A stretch of 64,000 nt of DNA from JBFWWP01 sp050246115 (GCA_050246115.1 JBFWWP010000002.1:124001-188000); one strand, 5' to 3'. Numbered from the stretch's first letter, positions 34,221 through 43,300 are shown. A program made the numbers and translations. Notes: a model not told the origin generated them from the letters alone.

Positions 34221-35276
34221 CTAACCCGGACTTGGTCCGGGCTCGCTCCGGGCTAGCGGCGGGCCGGCGGTCGGTATCGTGGTGATGCCCTGTGCGACGA
34301 TGAGCGCCCCGAAGTCGTCCGGCGGAGGAGCGTTGAGTTGGCACCTCGTGCCCCAGATCGGGTGCGGGAAGTCCAGGCCCACCGAGTGGAGCAGCGCCCG
34401 GCCCGGGAACGGGGTTGCGATTGCCTGACCGACACCCCTGGCCCAGCGCTCGGCGCTCGATCCATATCCGGTGTCGCCGAGGATCGGATGCCCGGTGGCC
34501 GCCAAGTGCACTCGAATCTGATTCTGGCGGCCGGTCCGGGGCCGGCACCGTACCAGAGCGATGCCACCGAGGCGGGCCAAGACCTCGAAGTGAGTCAACG
34601 ACGCCCTCCCGTCGGGAGCCGTCGTCGCGAGGCGATTGCCCTTGGACCGGCCGCGATCGAGGCGGACGGCGACCGGTAGGTCGACGTCGAATCGGTCGGT
34701 CGCTGGTTCTCCTTCGACGATGGCCAAGTACTCCTTCCGGACGCGGTCATCCTCGAAGGCGCGTTGGACTTCGCGGCGGGCCGGGTCGGTCTTGGCGACG
34801 AGCAGCACGCCGGAGGTTTCGCGATCGAGGCGGTGGCACAGTTTGGGGACGACCGGGCGTTGGCCGGCTCGGTTGCAGGACCGATAGCGTGCGTGCAGCT
34901 CGTTCATCACCGTCCCCGTCACGGCTCTACCGACAGGGTGGACCAGGCAGTGGGGTGGTTTGTTGATCGCCAGTAGGTAGGGGTCTTCCCAGAACGGCAC
35001 GGACCAGTCGGGGGGCAGTGAATGCGGGGCCGTCGGGTCTGGGCCATCGACCACGGCGACACGAATGCGATCGCCCTCGGTGACGCGCTGGGAAGCTTTG
35101 GCGAGTTGTCCGTTGACGTCCACTCTCCCTAGCTCGATCAACCGTTGGATGCGGGCACGGGACTTCCAACCGAGACACTGCTGCAGGTGCAGATCGAGAC
35201 GAGCACGCCCGCGAAGGCGTACTTCGATGACCAGCTCGGTCAGCTTCTCGGATAGGTCCCGGCCGGAAGGCCTCAT
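34221..35276 (-). CDS. RluA/RluD-family 23S rRNA pseudouridine synthase
   Basis: The 351-aa protein has an N-terminal S4 RNA-binding domain (about 25-75, RLDLHLQQCLGWKSRARIQRLIELGRVDVNG) and a pseudouridine synthase domain. The catalytic aspartate is in HRLDRETSGVLLVAK, and RCRPRTGRQNQIRVHLAATGHPILGDTGYG is the second family motif. It isomerises uridines in rRNA; RluD-like (large-subunit helix 69) or RluC-like activity cannot be separated by eye. The ATG at 35276 overlaps the stop of the DUF72 gene (ATGA). The tail contains a CCCGGAC/GTCCGGG hairpin at its 3' end that may aid termination. Confidence 0.92.
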   Translation of the reverse strand: MRPSGRDLSEKLTELVIEVRLRGRARLDLHLQQCLGWKSRARIQRLIELGRVDVNGQLAKASQRVTEGDRIRVAVVDGPDPTAPHSLPPDWSVPFWEDPYLLAINKPPHCLVHPVGRAVTGTVMNELHARYRSCNRAGQRPVVPKLCHRLDRETSGVLLVAKTDPARREVQRAFEDDRVRKEYLAIVEGEPATDRFDVDLPVAVRLDRGRSKGNRLATTAPDGRASLTHFEVLARLGGIALVRCRPRTGRQNQIRVHLAATGHPILGDTGYGSSAERWARGVGQAIATPFPGRALLHSVGLDFPHPIWGTRCQLNAPPPDDFGALIVAQGITTIPTAGPPLARSEPGPSPG

Positions 35277-36232
35277 GGTTCGTCTTTCGGCAGGTTAGCG
35301 GCATCTTCGTCCAAGGGGTCGCAGTATGGCGCGAGTTCCGGATGCGACGCAATCAAACGCGCAGGGGCTCGTACGCGGCGTTGCTCCAGAAGTGCTCGCC
35401 CCAGGACCATGGCCGCCGGCGCATGGCCCGCGAAGTGATTGTTGGCGGCGATCAACAGGCGCGGGGTGCGTGCGAGCAGCTGGCGGACGGAGTCAATGAT
35501 CGAACGAATCTCCTCGACAGAGTAGCGGTAGTCGTAGCGTTGGTCGCGCGTGGCGCGCGGATTCGCCCATGCCGCCTGGTTGCGACCATGCAGTCGCACG
35601 AAGCCGCACGGTCCGGTGTTGATCGTGGAGGGCGGCGGGAGCGAGCCCACGGCCGGAAGGTCTACGTTCACGAAGTCCACGGCCAGGGACTGCAGGAACC
35701 GATAGAACTCGGGTCGATACAGGGACCGGTGCCGGAACTCGACGAAGACTCGGGCCGGGGCGAGTGCCGCAACGAGTTCGGCGACGCCGTCTCTGGTGGC
35801 CGAACTGTCCCGCCACGACGGAGGGTACTGGAGTAGGATGCCCTCCAGCCGATCGGCAGCGAGGATCGGTCCCATGAGTTCCCGGAAGAGCTCGAGGGGT
35901 GCTCCCGGAACAGGCTCTCGCTGGTGGGTCCAACCTTGCCACGCCTTCAGGACGAACGTGAACTCGCGCGGGGTCTCGTTGAGCCAGCGTCGAGAAGCCG
36001 ATCCGCCGGTGGGATGGTAGAAGGTCGAGTTGACTTCCATGAAATCGAGGAACTGCGAAAGCAAACGGAGCGGTCGAAAACCGCGAGGGGTCGGGGTCGG
36101 GTAGACCGGGCCGCGCCAATCGCGATAGTCCCAACCGCTGATCCCGAAACGAACTCCCGGCCGAGCGGCGCGGAACGACGATGGTTGGGGATCGAGCAAA
36201 AGGGGCTCCTGGGTCTGATGGCCTTCCGGCAA
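35273..36232 (-). CDS. DUF72 (YecE-like) protein
   Basis: The 319-aa product has the DUF72 opening FGISGWDYRDWRGPVYP and internal YPPSWRD, FVEFRHRSLY, FVNVDLP and FVRLHGRN segments, arranged as in this TIM-barrel-like family. Its biochemical role is unknown; some members are suggested to act in nucleic acid or iron-sulfur related processes, but nothing here tests that. The frame has no ATG near the homology start, so the TTG at 36232 is proposed; the divergent YkgJ gene starts at 36271, which limits how far it can extend. The stop is coupled to the pseudouridine synthase gene. Confidence 0.85.
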   Translation of the reverse strand: MPEGHQTQEPLLLDPQPSSFRAARPGVRFGISGWDYRDWRGPVYPTPTPRGFRPLRLLSQFLDFMEVNSTFYHPTGGSASRRWLNETPREFTFVLKAWQGWTHQREPVPGAPLELFRELMGPILAADRLEGILLQYPPSWRDSSATRDGVAELVAALAPARVFVEFRHRSLYRPEFYRFLQSLAVDFVNVDLPAVGSLPPPSTINTGPCGFVRLHGRNQAAWANPRATRDQRYDYRYSVEEIRSIIDSVRQLLARTPRLLIAANNHFAGHAPAAMVLGRALLEQRRVRAPARLIASHPELAPYCDPLDEDAANLPKDEP

Positions 36233-36270
36233 CGGCTTGACGCCCGGCCTGCGGGCCCGATGATAGCGGC

Positions 36271-36759
36271 ATGCAACCGACCTCGCTGCCAACCTCGCTG
36301 CCAGACGACCTGATCGGGAGGGTCCGCGAACTCTATGGCCGGTTGGAACAGGAACTGGAGCCGCACCAGCACCTGTGTCGGCGGAGCGGAGTTTGTTGCG
36401 ATTTTCGCGTCGCCGGGCATACCTTGTTCGCGAGTGAGCTCGAGGTCCAGTACCTGTTGGCGCACAGGGCCGTCGATTGGGAACCGGAAGGTGAACTGTG
36501 CCCCTTCTGGAAGGGCGGCTTGTGTCATGCCCGCGCGGAGCGCCCCCTGGGTTGCCGCACCTACTTCTGCGATCCCGGCTGGCGTGATCAAGGAGCTGCG
36601 ATCCACGAGCGCTACCATCGGGATCTTGCGAACTTGGCCGAGGCGGCCGGCCTCGAGTACCGGTACGGACCCTGGGTCGATCGACTTCGGGCTCTGAGCC
36701 GGTCGCGAAGCGAGCGGAAGTCGGAGCTACCTCTTGACCCTCCATCCGGGGCTACCTAG
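36271..36759 (+). CDS. YkgJ-type cysteine-cluster protein (putative metal-binding)
   Basis: The 162-aa product has a cysteine pattern typical of the CxxCxxCC/YkgJ family: HLCRRSGVCCDF (about residues 34-45), then LCPFWKGGLCHARAERPLGCRTYFCD (two blocks, about 73-98). These cysteines probably bind zinc or an iron-sulfur cluster. The family's function is not established. It starts with an ATG at 36271 and is divergent from the DUF72 gene, with 38 bases between the starts. Neighbouring accB begins 137 bases after its stop. Confidence 0.85.
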   Translation: MQPTSLPTSLPDDLIGRVRELYGRLEQELEPHQHLCRRSGVCCDFRVAGHTLFASELEVQYLLAHRAVDWEPEGELCPFWKGGLCHARAERPLGCRTYFCDPGWRDQGAAIHERYHRDLANLAEAAGLEYRYGPWVDRLRALSRSRSERKSELPLDPPSGAT

Positions 36760-36896
36760 GATTCGCCGCGATCGAAAGCTCCGCGGTTCGCGGTTCGAGT
36801 ACGACGCGCCCGCCGCAGGGTCAGCGTTCCGGGGGGATGGGTTCGGCTCGTAGCCTCGAGGCGCACGGTGTCCTCCAAGTTGGTGAGGGGGCGGTC

Positions 36897-37337
36897 ATGG
36901 ATGTTTCGAAGCTGAAAGACCTCATCGAGCTCATGAACCGCTACCAGCTCGAGGAACTGAGCATTGAGGAGGGCGGCTTCAAGGCGCACCTGAAGAAGAA
37001 CAGCCCTCGCCCGCGCGAGATCATCACCTACGGCGGCGCGCCGCTGCCCGTTGGCGCGATGGACGTCTCGGGGCCCGCTGGCGGCGATCCGGCCCGCGAC
37101 GACTCGAACGCTGTGAAGTCACCTCTGGTCGGCACCTTCTATCGCTCCCCGAGTCCGGAAGCCGACGCGTTCGTCGAAGTCGGTGACCGGGTCGAGGAGG
37201 GACGTGTCCTCTGCATCATCGAGGCCATGAAGGTGATGAACGAGGTGAAGGCGGATCGAGCAGGGGTCGTGACCGAGGTGGTGGCCGAGAACGGTCAGGC
37301 AGTCGAGTACGGAACCGTGCTCTTTCGAATCGTCTGA
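36897..37337 (+). CDS. accB: Biotin carboxyl carrier protein of acetyl-CoA carboxylase
   Basis: The 146-aa product carries the carboxyl group between AccC and the carboxyltransferase for malonyl-CoA synthesis. The N-terminal part (VSKLKDLIELMNRYQLEEL) is the usual BCCP helix. A linker leads to the biotinyl domain, with VKSPLVGTFYRSPSPEADAFVEVGD and the biotinylation site EAMKVMNEV, in which Lys112 is modified. The ATG at 36897 follows GAGGGGG at a good distance; the frame is open for 20 codons upstream. accC follows after 23 bases, the standard accBC operon. Confidence 0.96.
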   Translation: MDVSKLKDLIELMNRYQLEELSIEEGGFKAHLKKNSPRPREIITYGGAPLPVGAMDVSGPAGGDPARDDSNAVKSPLVGTFYRSPSPEADAFVEVGDRVEEGRVLCIIEAMKVMNEVKADRAGVVTEVVAENGQAVEYGTVLFRIV

Positions 37338-37360
37338 GTTTTCCCGGGTAGGGGTTTCTC

Positions 37361-38713
37361 ATGAAGTCATTCTCCCGCGTGCTGGTCGCGAACCGTGGGG
37401 AGATCGCCCTTCGGATCCTCCGCGCCTGCCGCGAGTTGGGGATCGAAACCGTCGCGGTCTATTCGGAGCAGGATCGGGGCGCGGCGTACCTAGACTTCGC
37501 TGACGAGAAGGTCTGCATCGGGCCCGGACCAAGCCGACTTTCCTACCTCGATATTCCGAAGATCATGAGCGCCGCCGAAGTGACCGACGTCGAGGCCATT
37601 CACCCTGGGTATGGCTTCTTGTCGGAGAACGCGCATTTCGCCGAGATCTGCGAGTCCTGCAACATCCAGTTCATCGGCCCCACCGTCGACAACATCCGAC
37701 GGCTCGGGGACAAGCAGGCGGCGCGCCAACTGGCCAAGGAAGCCGGCGTGCCGATCGTCCCGGGATCCCAGGACATCCTCCGTGACGAGACCGAGGCCCT
37801 CAAGGTGGCCAAGGAGATCGGCTATCCGGTCATCGTCAAGGCGCGAGCGGGCGGCGGCGGGCGGGGAATGCGGGTGGCCCACAACGACATCAGTCTCGTG
37901 AACGGCTTTCTGGCAGCGCGCATGGAGGCGGAGGTCGCGTTCCGGAATCCCGACGTCTACCTCGAGAAGTACATCGAGAAGCCGCGCCACGTCGAGATCC
38001 AGGTGATTGCCGACTCTTACGGAGAAGTGGTGCACCTGGGTGAACGGGACTGTTCGCTGCAGCGGCGCCATCAGAAACTGATCGAGGAGTGCCCCTCACC
38101 GGCCGTCGACGAGGACCTGCGGCGTCGAATGGGGGAGTCGGCGGTGAGGTTGGTGAGCGCGGCGGACTACCGGAACGCGGGCACTGTGGAGTTCCTCCTC
38201 GATCGGGACGGGAACTACTACTTCATCGAGGTGAACACCCGGATCCAGGTGGAACACCCGGTGACGGAAACGGTGTTCGGCGTCGATCTGGTGAAGGAGC
38301 AGATTCTCATCGCGGCGGGCCACCCGTTGGGCTTCAAGCAACGCGACGTACAGATGCGGGGCGCCAGCATCGAGTGCCGCATCAATGCCGAGGACCCGAC
38401 CGACAATTTCCGACCGAGTCCGGGGACCATCTCGCGCGTGATTTTCCCGGGCGGGCCCGGAGTGAGGATCGACAGCCACGTGTACAGCGGCTACCGCATC
38501 CCACCCACCTACGACTCCTTGATCGGCAAGCTGATCGTGCACGGACGCGACCGCGATGAGGCGATCACGATCATGCGCCGAGCCCTGGACGAGTTCGTCG
38601 TGGAAGGCGTAGCGACGACCATTCCGCTCGCCAGGGAGATTTTCCGGCACTTCCACTTCGTCAAGGGGAACCTGCACACGAGCTTCATCGAGGAGTACTT
38701 CCTCGCCTCGTGA
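37361..38713 (+). CDS. accC: Biotin carboxylase subunit of acetyl-CoA carboxylase
   Basis: This ATP-grasp enzyme carboxylates the biotin on AccB. The 450 aa match the usual AccC length. Landmarks are VLVANRGEIALRILRACRELG, EAIHPGYGFLSENA, FIGPT, KARAGGGGRGMR (ATP-binding glycine loop), HVEIQVIAD, GERDCSLQRRHQKLIEE, and the catalytic FIEVNTRIQVEHPVTE. GGTAGGGG precedes the ATG at 37361. No accA or accD is in the window. The gene is followed by a 360-bp spacer with a small tandem repeat. Confidence 0.97.
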   Translation: MKSFSRVLVANRGEIALRILRACRELGIETVAVYSEQDRGAAYLDFADEKVCIGPGPSRLSYLDIPKIMSAAEVTDVEAIHPGYGFLSENAHFAEICESCNIQFIGPTVDNIRRLGDKQAARQLAKEAGVPIVPGSQDILRDETEALKVAKEIGYPVIVKARAGGGGRGMRVAHNDISLVNGFLAARMEAEVAFRNPDVYLEKYIEKPRHVEIQVIADSYGEVVHLGERDCSLQRRHQKLIEECPSPAVDEDLRRRMGESAVRLVSAADYRNAGTVEFLLDRDGNYYFIEVNTRIQVEHPVTETVFGVDLVKEQILIAAGHPLGFKQRDVQMRGASIECRINAEDPTDNFRPSPGTISRVIFPGGPGVRIDSHVYSGYRIPPTYDSLIGKLIVHGRDRDEAITIMRRALDEFVVEGVATTIPLAREIFRHFHFVKGNLHTSFIEEYFLAS

Positions 38714-38808
38714 CGGCGTGACGGCGGGCGCCTTTGCAACGCCGGTCTCCGTGCCGCGTCTCCCTTACCGGGCGGCGCCGGCAGAGCGGAGTCGGTGACC
38801 TCGCCACG

Positions 38809-38879
38809 GGCAGCGAGCCTTCGCCTGGCAGCGAACTTCGGCCAGGCAGCGAGCTCTCTCGGCAGCGAGCTCCCTGGCC
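38809..38879. repeat. Four-copy minisatellite in the accC-pseudopilin spacer
   Basis: GGCAGCGAG/A begins at 38809, 38827, 38845 and 38861 (spacing 18, 18 and 16). The rest of each unit varies (CCTTCGCCT, CTTCGGCCA and so on). It lies in a 360-bp spacer (38714-39073) that contains no recognised gene. A GGGCTTTTGAGCCC hairpin follows at about 38881-38894. Confidence 0.75.
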
Positions 38880-39073
38880 GGGCTTTTGAGCCCGCGCGCT
38901 TTGTGATAGGGTCGGCACCGCCGGTCGCTGCCCTCAGCCGGGGTGGCGGGCCCCGGGGGCGTGTTCGCCCGAATTGGCTGGCTCACGATCGACGGCCGCC
39001 GGCCGGAGTCGCGGCTGCCCGGCGGGGGTTCGCGGCGGTGAAATCACGGTGAGTGAAAGGACGAGTTCTGCAA

Positions 39074-39739
39074 ATGATGGGTCTCAGTGCCGAGGAACGC
39101 TCCCATCGGAGCGGTGTCGACAGAGGATTCACCCTCATCGAACTCCTGGTCGTCATTTTGATCATCGGCTTCCTGGTCGGCATGATCTCCGTGGCAGTCG
39201 GGATCGCGACCAAGAAGGCCAAGGTGGCCAATGCCAAGTCCGACATCGTTCGGATTGGCGCTTCGCTCGAGGCCTACAAGTCGGACGAGGGGCGACTGCC
39301 AGGCTTTGACAAGGTGTGGGACGAAGAGGATCTCTACTTCAACGCCTTCCCGGATGCCTTCGAAGCTCTGCTCGGCGAGCGGCATACCAAGGAGAAGGGC
39401 GCCAAGGGTGGGCGCAATGCTCCCTACTTCGAACCCAACGCGGAGGACATCGTCGTGCTCACTGACCCTTCGGCGCCGCCGGCGATCGTCGATGGCAAGG
39501 AATTCTGGGCGACGACCCCGGCGTCCAAGGACGAACGGTGGAACCCCGACGTTCCCAAGTACTTGCTCGATCCATGGGGGGCGCCGTACTTCTACCGAGA
39601 AAACGAGTCCAAGAAGCGCAAGGGCTGGATGCACAAGCCGAAGTCCTTCGACCTCTGGTCGGCCGGACCGAATCGCAAGAACGAGTCAATGTTCGAAGTG
39701 AACAAGGATGCCGAGTATGACGATGTCTCCAACTTCTGA
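39074..39739 (+). CDS. GspG-like pseudopilin (first of the minor-pseudopilin operon)
   Basis: The 221-aa protein has an 18-residue prepilin leader ending in DRG before FTLIELLVVILIIGFLVGMI, with glutamate at +5. The C-terminal head contains KYLLDPWGAPYFYRE and FDLWSAGPN, the DPWGxPY and DLWSxGP motifs of GspG-type calcium-binding pseudopilins. The head is larger than in classical GspG because of an acidic insertion around residues 75-120. AAAGGA is 13 bases before the ATG at 39074; a second ATG follows directly and a GTG at 39053 is possible. It leads a five-gene operon (39074-43300) that supplies minor pseudopilins, apparently for the secretion machine at 16.5-29 kb. Confidence 0.88.
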   Translation: MMGLSAEERSHRSGVDRGFTLIELLVVILIIGFLVGMISVAVGIATKKAKVANAKSDIVRIGASLEAYKSDEGRLPGFDKVWDEEDLYFNAFPDAFEALLGERHTKEKGAKGGRNAPYFEPNAEDIVVLTDPSAPPAIVDGKEFWATTPASKDERWNPDVPKYLLDPWGAPYFYRENESKKRKGWMHKPKSFDLWSAGPNRKNESMFEVNKDAEYDDVSNF

Positions 39740-40469
39740 GAACCCTTCGGGGTCTCCTCGAGCGGGACGCCGACCGGCGATCGTCCGCGGCGGTACGGAC
39801 CCGAGCACAATGGGCTTCACCCTGATCGAGTTACTCATCGTGATCTCGCTCATCGTGATGCTCATGGGCATTCTGACCGTTTTTGGCGTCCAGTTTCAGC
39901 AGAAGGGCTACGTGGCTCGAACCGAGGCCATGATCGACCGTTTGAAGCTCTTTTGTGACCATTACAAAGAGAAGGCCAACCGCTATCCAGCAGACGGGCT
40001 CGACAAGCCGCTCGAGACCGAGGCCGGCACCGAGCTCAGGAGCGGGGCGGCGCTCGCGTACCAGTTGCTTCGCCCCATCAAGGTCATGGTCGTGGACTCC
40101 CTCGGGCAGAAGCAGGAACGTGGAACCACGGAACAGGTTGGCGAGTTCACGGACTCCGAGGTGCATCGCTTGGCGAGCGACCCGGCCGCTGTCGAGATCA
40201 CGGATGCGTGGGGCAATCCGTTCTACTACGACGACCTGAAGGGTGGGGCTTCTGCCTACAGTCCTCAGGAGAGTACGGACTCGCACCTCGAGCCGTCGGC
40301 GACCACTGCGTTCTTGCAGGACCCGCGCGAGAACGCGGACCTCGTACACCGCATAGGGCCGCAGAACGTCCCGAACTACGACCTCTGGAGCTTCGGCAAA
40401 GGAGGCAACAGCGCGGACACGGACCCCGCTAAGTACTACGCCAATTGGAGCAAGAAGAACTCTGACTAA
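39717..40469 (+). CDS. Second GspG-like pseudopilin with an unusually long leader
   Basis: The gene overlaps the previous one by 23 bases. AAGGA lies eight bases before the ATG at 39717. The 250-aa product has a roughly 33-residue leader before G|FTLIELLIVISLIVMLMGIL, much longer than the usual 6-20. An ATG just before the cleavage glycine would give no leader, so it is unlikely. The head has ITDAWGNPFYYDD and YDLWSFGKGG, again GspG-like. It could form a heteromeric pseudopilus with its neighbour. Signals for calcium binding are implied by the DLWS motif but are not proven. Confidence 0.85.
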   Translation: MTMSPTSENPSGSPRAGRRPAIVRGGTDPSTMGFTLIELLIVISLIVMLMGILTVFGVQFQQKGYVARTEAMIDRLKLFCDHYKEKANRYPADGLDKPLETEAGTELRSGAALAYQLLRPIKVMVVDSLGQKQERGTTEQVGEFTDSEVHRLASDPAAVEITDAWGNPFYYDDLKGGASAYSPQESTDSHLEPSATTAFLQDPRENADLVHRIGPQNVPNYDLWSFGKGGNSADTDPAKYYANWSKKNSD

Positions 40470-40484
40470 CGAACGGTGTCCATC

Positions 40485-41141
40485 ATGGAGCTAGGGACCT
40501 CGAAGCTCGGCGTGCCGAGCCTTCGTCGTGATCCGAGACCAGCCGCAGGTTTTACGCTGATCGAGATGATGGTCGCTATCGGAATCATCATGCTGGCCTT
40601 CGGTTTCATGCTGCCGACGCTGAACTCGTTCACGCAAGATCGCAAGGTCAGTTCGGCAGGCTCCCTCATCGCCACGACGTTGAACGGGGCGCGGCAGGAC
40701 GCGGTCACCCAGAAGCGACCGTTCGGGGTCGTGTTCTATCGGCGTGGAGTTCGCATTTATGACTTCGAAGGACGCAAGAACGAGGACGGCGAAGTGCAGC
40801 ACTTCGTCGGGGGGCTCGTCGAGTACTCCCGAGACGACAAGATCCAGTACCGTCTCCAGTTCGCGAACAAGAAGTACGAGGAACTCGCGGACCCCCCCGC
40901 CACCGATGACGTGTTGCGTCCCGAGGATGTGGTGTTGCGCTTCAAGGACGATGGAACCATTGATTTTGGCAACTACGCCGACGTCCCATCGTTCATGTTC
41001 CAGAAGGACATGCCCGCCAACGCCGACGTGGTGTTCGACCTCTCCTGGGATGAGGATCGTAAGGGGTGGCTCGACATCCGCCCGCAGGGCCGGATCGTCT
41101 TCAAGGTCGCGGAAGTCGAGGGCTCCGATGAAGAGAACTGA
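40485..41141 (+). CDS. GspH-like minor pseudopilin
   Basis: The 218-aa product has a leader ending in RPAAG before FTLIEMMVAIGIIMLAFGFMLPTL. The head contains LIATTLNGARQDAVTQKRPFGVVFYRRGV, which resembles the GspH/FimT pattern in which a residue run after the helix leads into a beta-sheet. GspH is a minor tip component. Either the GTG at 40476 or the ATG at 40485 could be the start. Its stop lies 14 bases inside the next gene, and the operon order G-G-H-I-J follows the type II secretion arrangement. Confidence 0.83.
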   Translation: MELGTSKLGVPSLRRDPRPAAGFTLIEMMVAIGIIMLAFGFMLPTLNSFTQDRKVSSAGSLIATTLNGARQDAVTQKRPFGVVFYRRGVRIYDFEGRKNEDGEVQHFVGGLVEYSRDDKIQYRLQFANKKYEELADPPATDDVLRPEDVVLRFKDDGTIDFGNYADVPSFMFQKDMPANADVVFDLSWDEDRKGWLDIRPQGRIVFKVAEVEGSDEEN

Positions 41142-42036
41142 CGCGGTGATCACGACCGGTCCGAACCGCTTCCCGGCAAGGGGAACACAGAGCGGTTTCA
41201 CGATCATGGAGATCATGATCGCCACCGCGATTCTCGTCATCGGGTTGTTGGGGATCCTGGCGTTGTTCCCGTATGCGATCGATCTCGGGAAACGGACCAT
41301 CCAGGATACCAACGCGGTCGCCATCGCTCGCTCCGTCGAGCAGGCTCTGCGCGAGAGTATTGCGCTCCGGAAGGCTCAGTCGAAGGACGGGAAGTGGACC
41401 TACTTCGTGTTCCAGCACGACGGTGTGTTGGATCCGCTACCGCGACGACTCCAGGACGCCGAGCCCTCCAAGGACTACTACATCTTGCTTCCCGACATCG
41501 ATACGGACGCGAGTGAGCGCGTGCTCACGAGGGCGGAAGCCTACGCTGGCGCCAAGCTGTTCCTGTACCCAGAGGACGACGGCGCCTCCTGGACTCAGGT
41601 CGTGCAGGGCATTGAGAAGGCCTATGAGGGAGAGGCGGGTGCCCGGCCGAACGGAGGGGGCGACCCGACCGCTGCCGACAACGATGCCGACGATCATCAG
41701 TACTTCGACGAGATCGTCGCCGAAGACGGTACCGCGATCGTCGCGACCGAGCCACGGCTGAGCTATCGGGTGAGGCGGGCCTACGAGATCGGCGCGGAAC
41801 GCCTCCGAGATCCGGAGGCAGACGTTTCGGATCCGATCTATCAGTACTCGTATGCGTTCACGATCCAGCGAGCCTCGCGTGACGCGAGTCTGGGTCAGAC
41901 CAGTCAGCTGAGCAACGAGATCGTCCCGGCGGGGGAGTTGTACGAGGTGGAACTCTTGGTGTTCCGCAGCTTCCTGTCGGAATCGGAGGCTTTCTCGAGA
42001 CCCGTTTACCAGACGAAGATTCTTCTCAACAAGTGA
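41128..42036 (+). CDS. GspI/PilV-like minor pseudopilin
   Basis: The 302-aa product opens with a polar leader ending TQSG before FTIMEIMIATAILVIGLLGILALFPYAI. The methionine at +4 and glutamate at +5, and the ALFPYAI end of the helix, are typical of GspI and PilV-like proteins. The head is long for GspI, with acidic insertions (ADNDADDHQYFDEIVAEDG). It starts 14 bases before the stop of the GspH-like gene, so the two are probably co-translated. Confidence 0.8.
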   Translation: MKRTDAVITTGPNRFPARGTQSGFTIMEIMIATAILVIGLLGILALFPYAIDLGKRTIQDTNAVAIARSVEQALRESIALRKAQSKDGKWTYFVFQHDGVLDPLPRRLQDAEPSKDYYILLPDIDTDASERVLTRAEAYAGAKLFLYPEDDGASWTQVVQGIEKAYEGEAGARPNGGGDPTAADNDADDHQYFDEIVAEDGTAIVATEPRLSYRVRRAYEIGAERLRDPEADVSDPIYQYSYAFTIQRASRDASLGQTSQLSNEIVPAGELYEVELLVFRSFLSESEAFSRPVYQTKILLNK

Positions 42037-42067
42037 CTTCGCAGCGGATGAAGTTGGAGAGTTCGCC

Positions 42068-43300
42068 ATGAGCGCAACCAAAGGTTTCGAGCGTCCCCGC
42101 CAGGACGGCGGCTTCACCCTCCTGGAACTGCTGGTTGCGATCGCGCTCGCGGCCCTGATCTCGGCCATGATCTCGGTTGTCAGCACGGAAGGGCAGAAGA
42201 TCTACATCTCCATGACGGAGAAGGTCGAGGTCTACCAGAAGTTCCGATACGCCTTCCGTGACCTCGAGCGAACGCTCCAGAACATGGTCGTCACCGCCGA
42301 CCTCGAGTTCTTCGTCGATACCCCGGCGGACATTCGCGGCCACTGGGAGGAAGGCGAGGAGTACAAAGATCTCGTCAACCTGGACGGCGGTCGACCGGAC
42401 CCGCGTCGGTACGACGAGGGCGCGCTGGTGATCCAACGGAGTTACACGGTCGACGGCGACCCTGCCGAGGTGGAGCACGACAACTTCTCGGTCTACTTCA
42501 AGGCCGTGACCGAGATCGATGGCATCATGCGAGTGGCCAACGTCGAGTACTACTTGGCTGAACCGAGCGAACTGGCCGCCGGTCGCGACGGTCGAATCGG
42601 CAAGAGCGTGGCCCCCAATGCGAAGCCCGGCAGCGAGATCCCCCACGTAGGATTCGTACTGGTGAAAGTCGTTCGCTACGTAGTGGTCCCCGACATCAAC
42701 TCGCCGACGGACCGCAAGGTCAAGAAGTCGGTGGTCGAACTCTGTCAGAACGTAACCGACTTCCGGGTCGAGTACTTCTACGACAATGTCTTCGACGCCG
42801 CCCCCGGCGGGTTCGTGGTGCCCGAGATGGAGCGTAACGGTGAAGTACGGAGCGAGACGGGTGTGGAGGTACTCGCCGACGGCGGGTATCTCAAGGAGTT
42901 CCTCTACGGTGGGTGGCGCAACATCCGCAAGGGAGGCGCCACGCGGGCGCTGCGGAACTCAGAAACTGGCGATCTCGTGCCCGTCTCATTCGACGTGGGG
43001 TCCGCAACCTCAGGGATCAATTTCAGCGAACTCCGGTACGGCGACAAGATCTTCATTTGGAACGAGGCCGGGGGCAGCGAGTTTCCGAACCGCGACTATA
43101 CGGTCCAGAGGAACGAAAGTGGACGGCTGCACTTCGTCGAGAACATCGATTCGAGCGGGTGGCGGGCCAACATTTCCGGCCTGAGGTTTCGAGCCGGTTA
43201 CGTTCCCAGCCAGTTCCGAGTCACGATGCATGTGCTGAACGACAAGGGCGGAGAACCTCGTCGCCAGAGCCTCGTCATTCACCCCATCCGGAAGCACTGA
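42068..43300 (+). CDS. GspJ-like minor pseudopilin
   Basis: The 410-aa product has a short leader ending DGG before FTLLELLVAIALAALISAMI. After the helix, EKVEVYQKFRYAFRDLERTLQNMV is the usual GspJ helix. The head is roughly twice the classical GspJ length; it includes VVELCQNVTDFRVEYFYDN, which matches the GspJ signature, and a long beta-rich tail. GGAGAG precedes the ATG at 42068. It is the last gene of the operon and converges on rho. A GspK-like tip protein is not seen, so the long GspJ may take over part of that role (inference). Confidence 0.82.
   Translation: MSATKGFERPRQDGGFTLLELLVAIALAALISAMISVVSTEGQKIYISMTEKVEVYQKFRYAFRDLERTLQNMVVTADLEFFVDTPADIRGHWEEGEEYKDLVNLDGGRPDPRRYDEGALVIQRSYTVDGDPAEVEHDNFSVYFKAVTEIDGIMRVANVEYYLAEPSELAAGRDGRIGKSVAPNAKPGSEIPHVGFVLVKVVRYVVVPDINSPTDRKVKKSVVELCQNVTDFRVEYFYDNVFDAAPGGFVVPEMERNGEVRSETGVEVLADGGYLKEFLYGGWRNIRKGGATRALRNSETGDLVPVSFDVGSATSGINFSELRYGDKIFIWNEAGGSEFPNRDYTVQRNESGRLHFVENIDSSGWRANISGLRFRAGYVPSQFRVTMHVLNDKGGEPRRQSLVIHPIRKH

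Noticed and set aside
38809..38879. CRISPR array possibility for the GGCAGCGAG repeats
   Set aside because: Units are 16-18 bases with no separate unique spacers, and no cas genes lie nearby.
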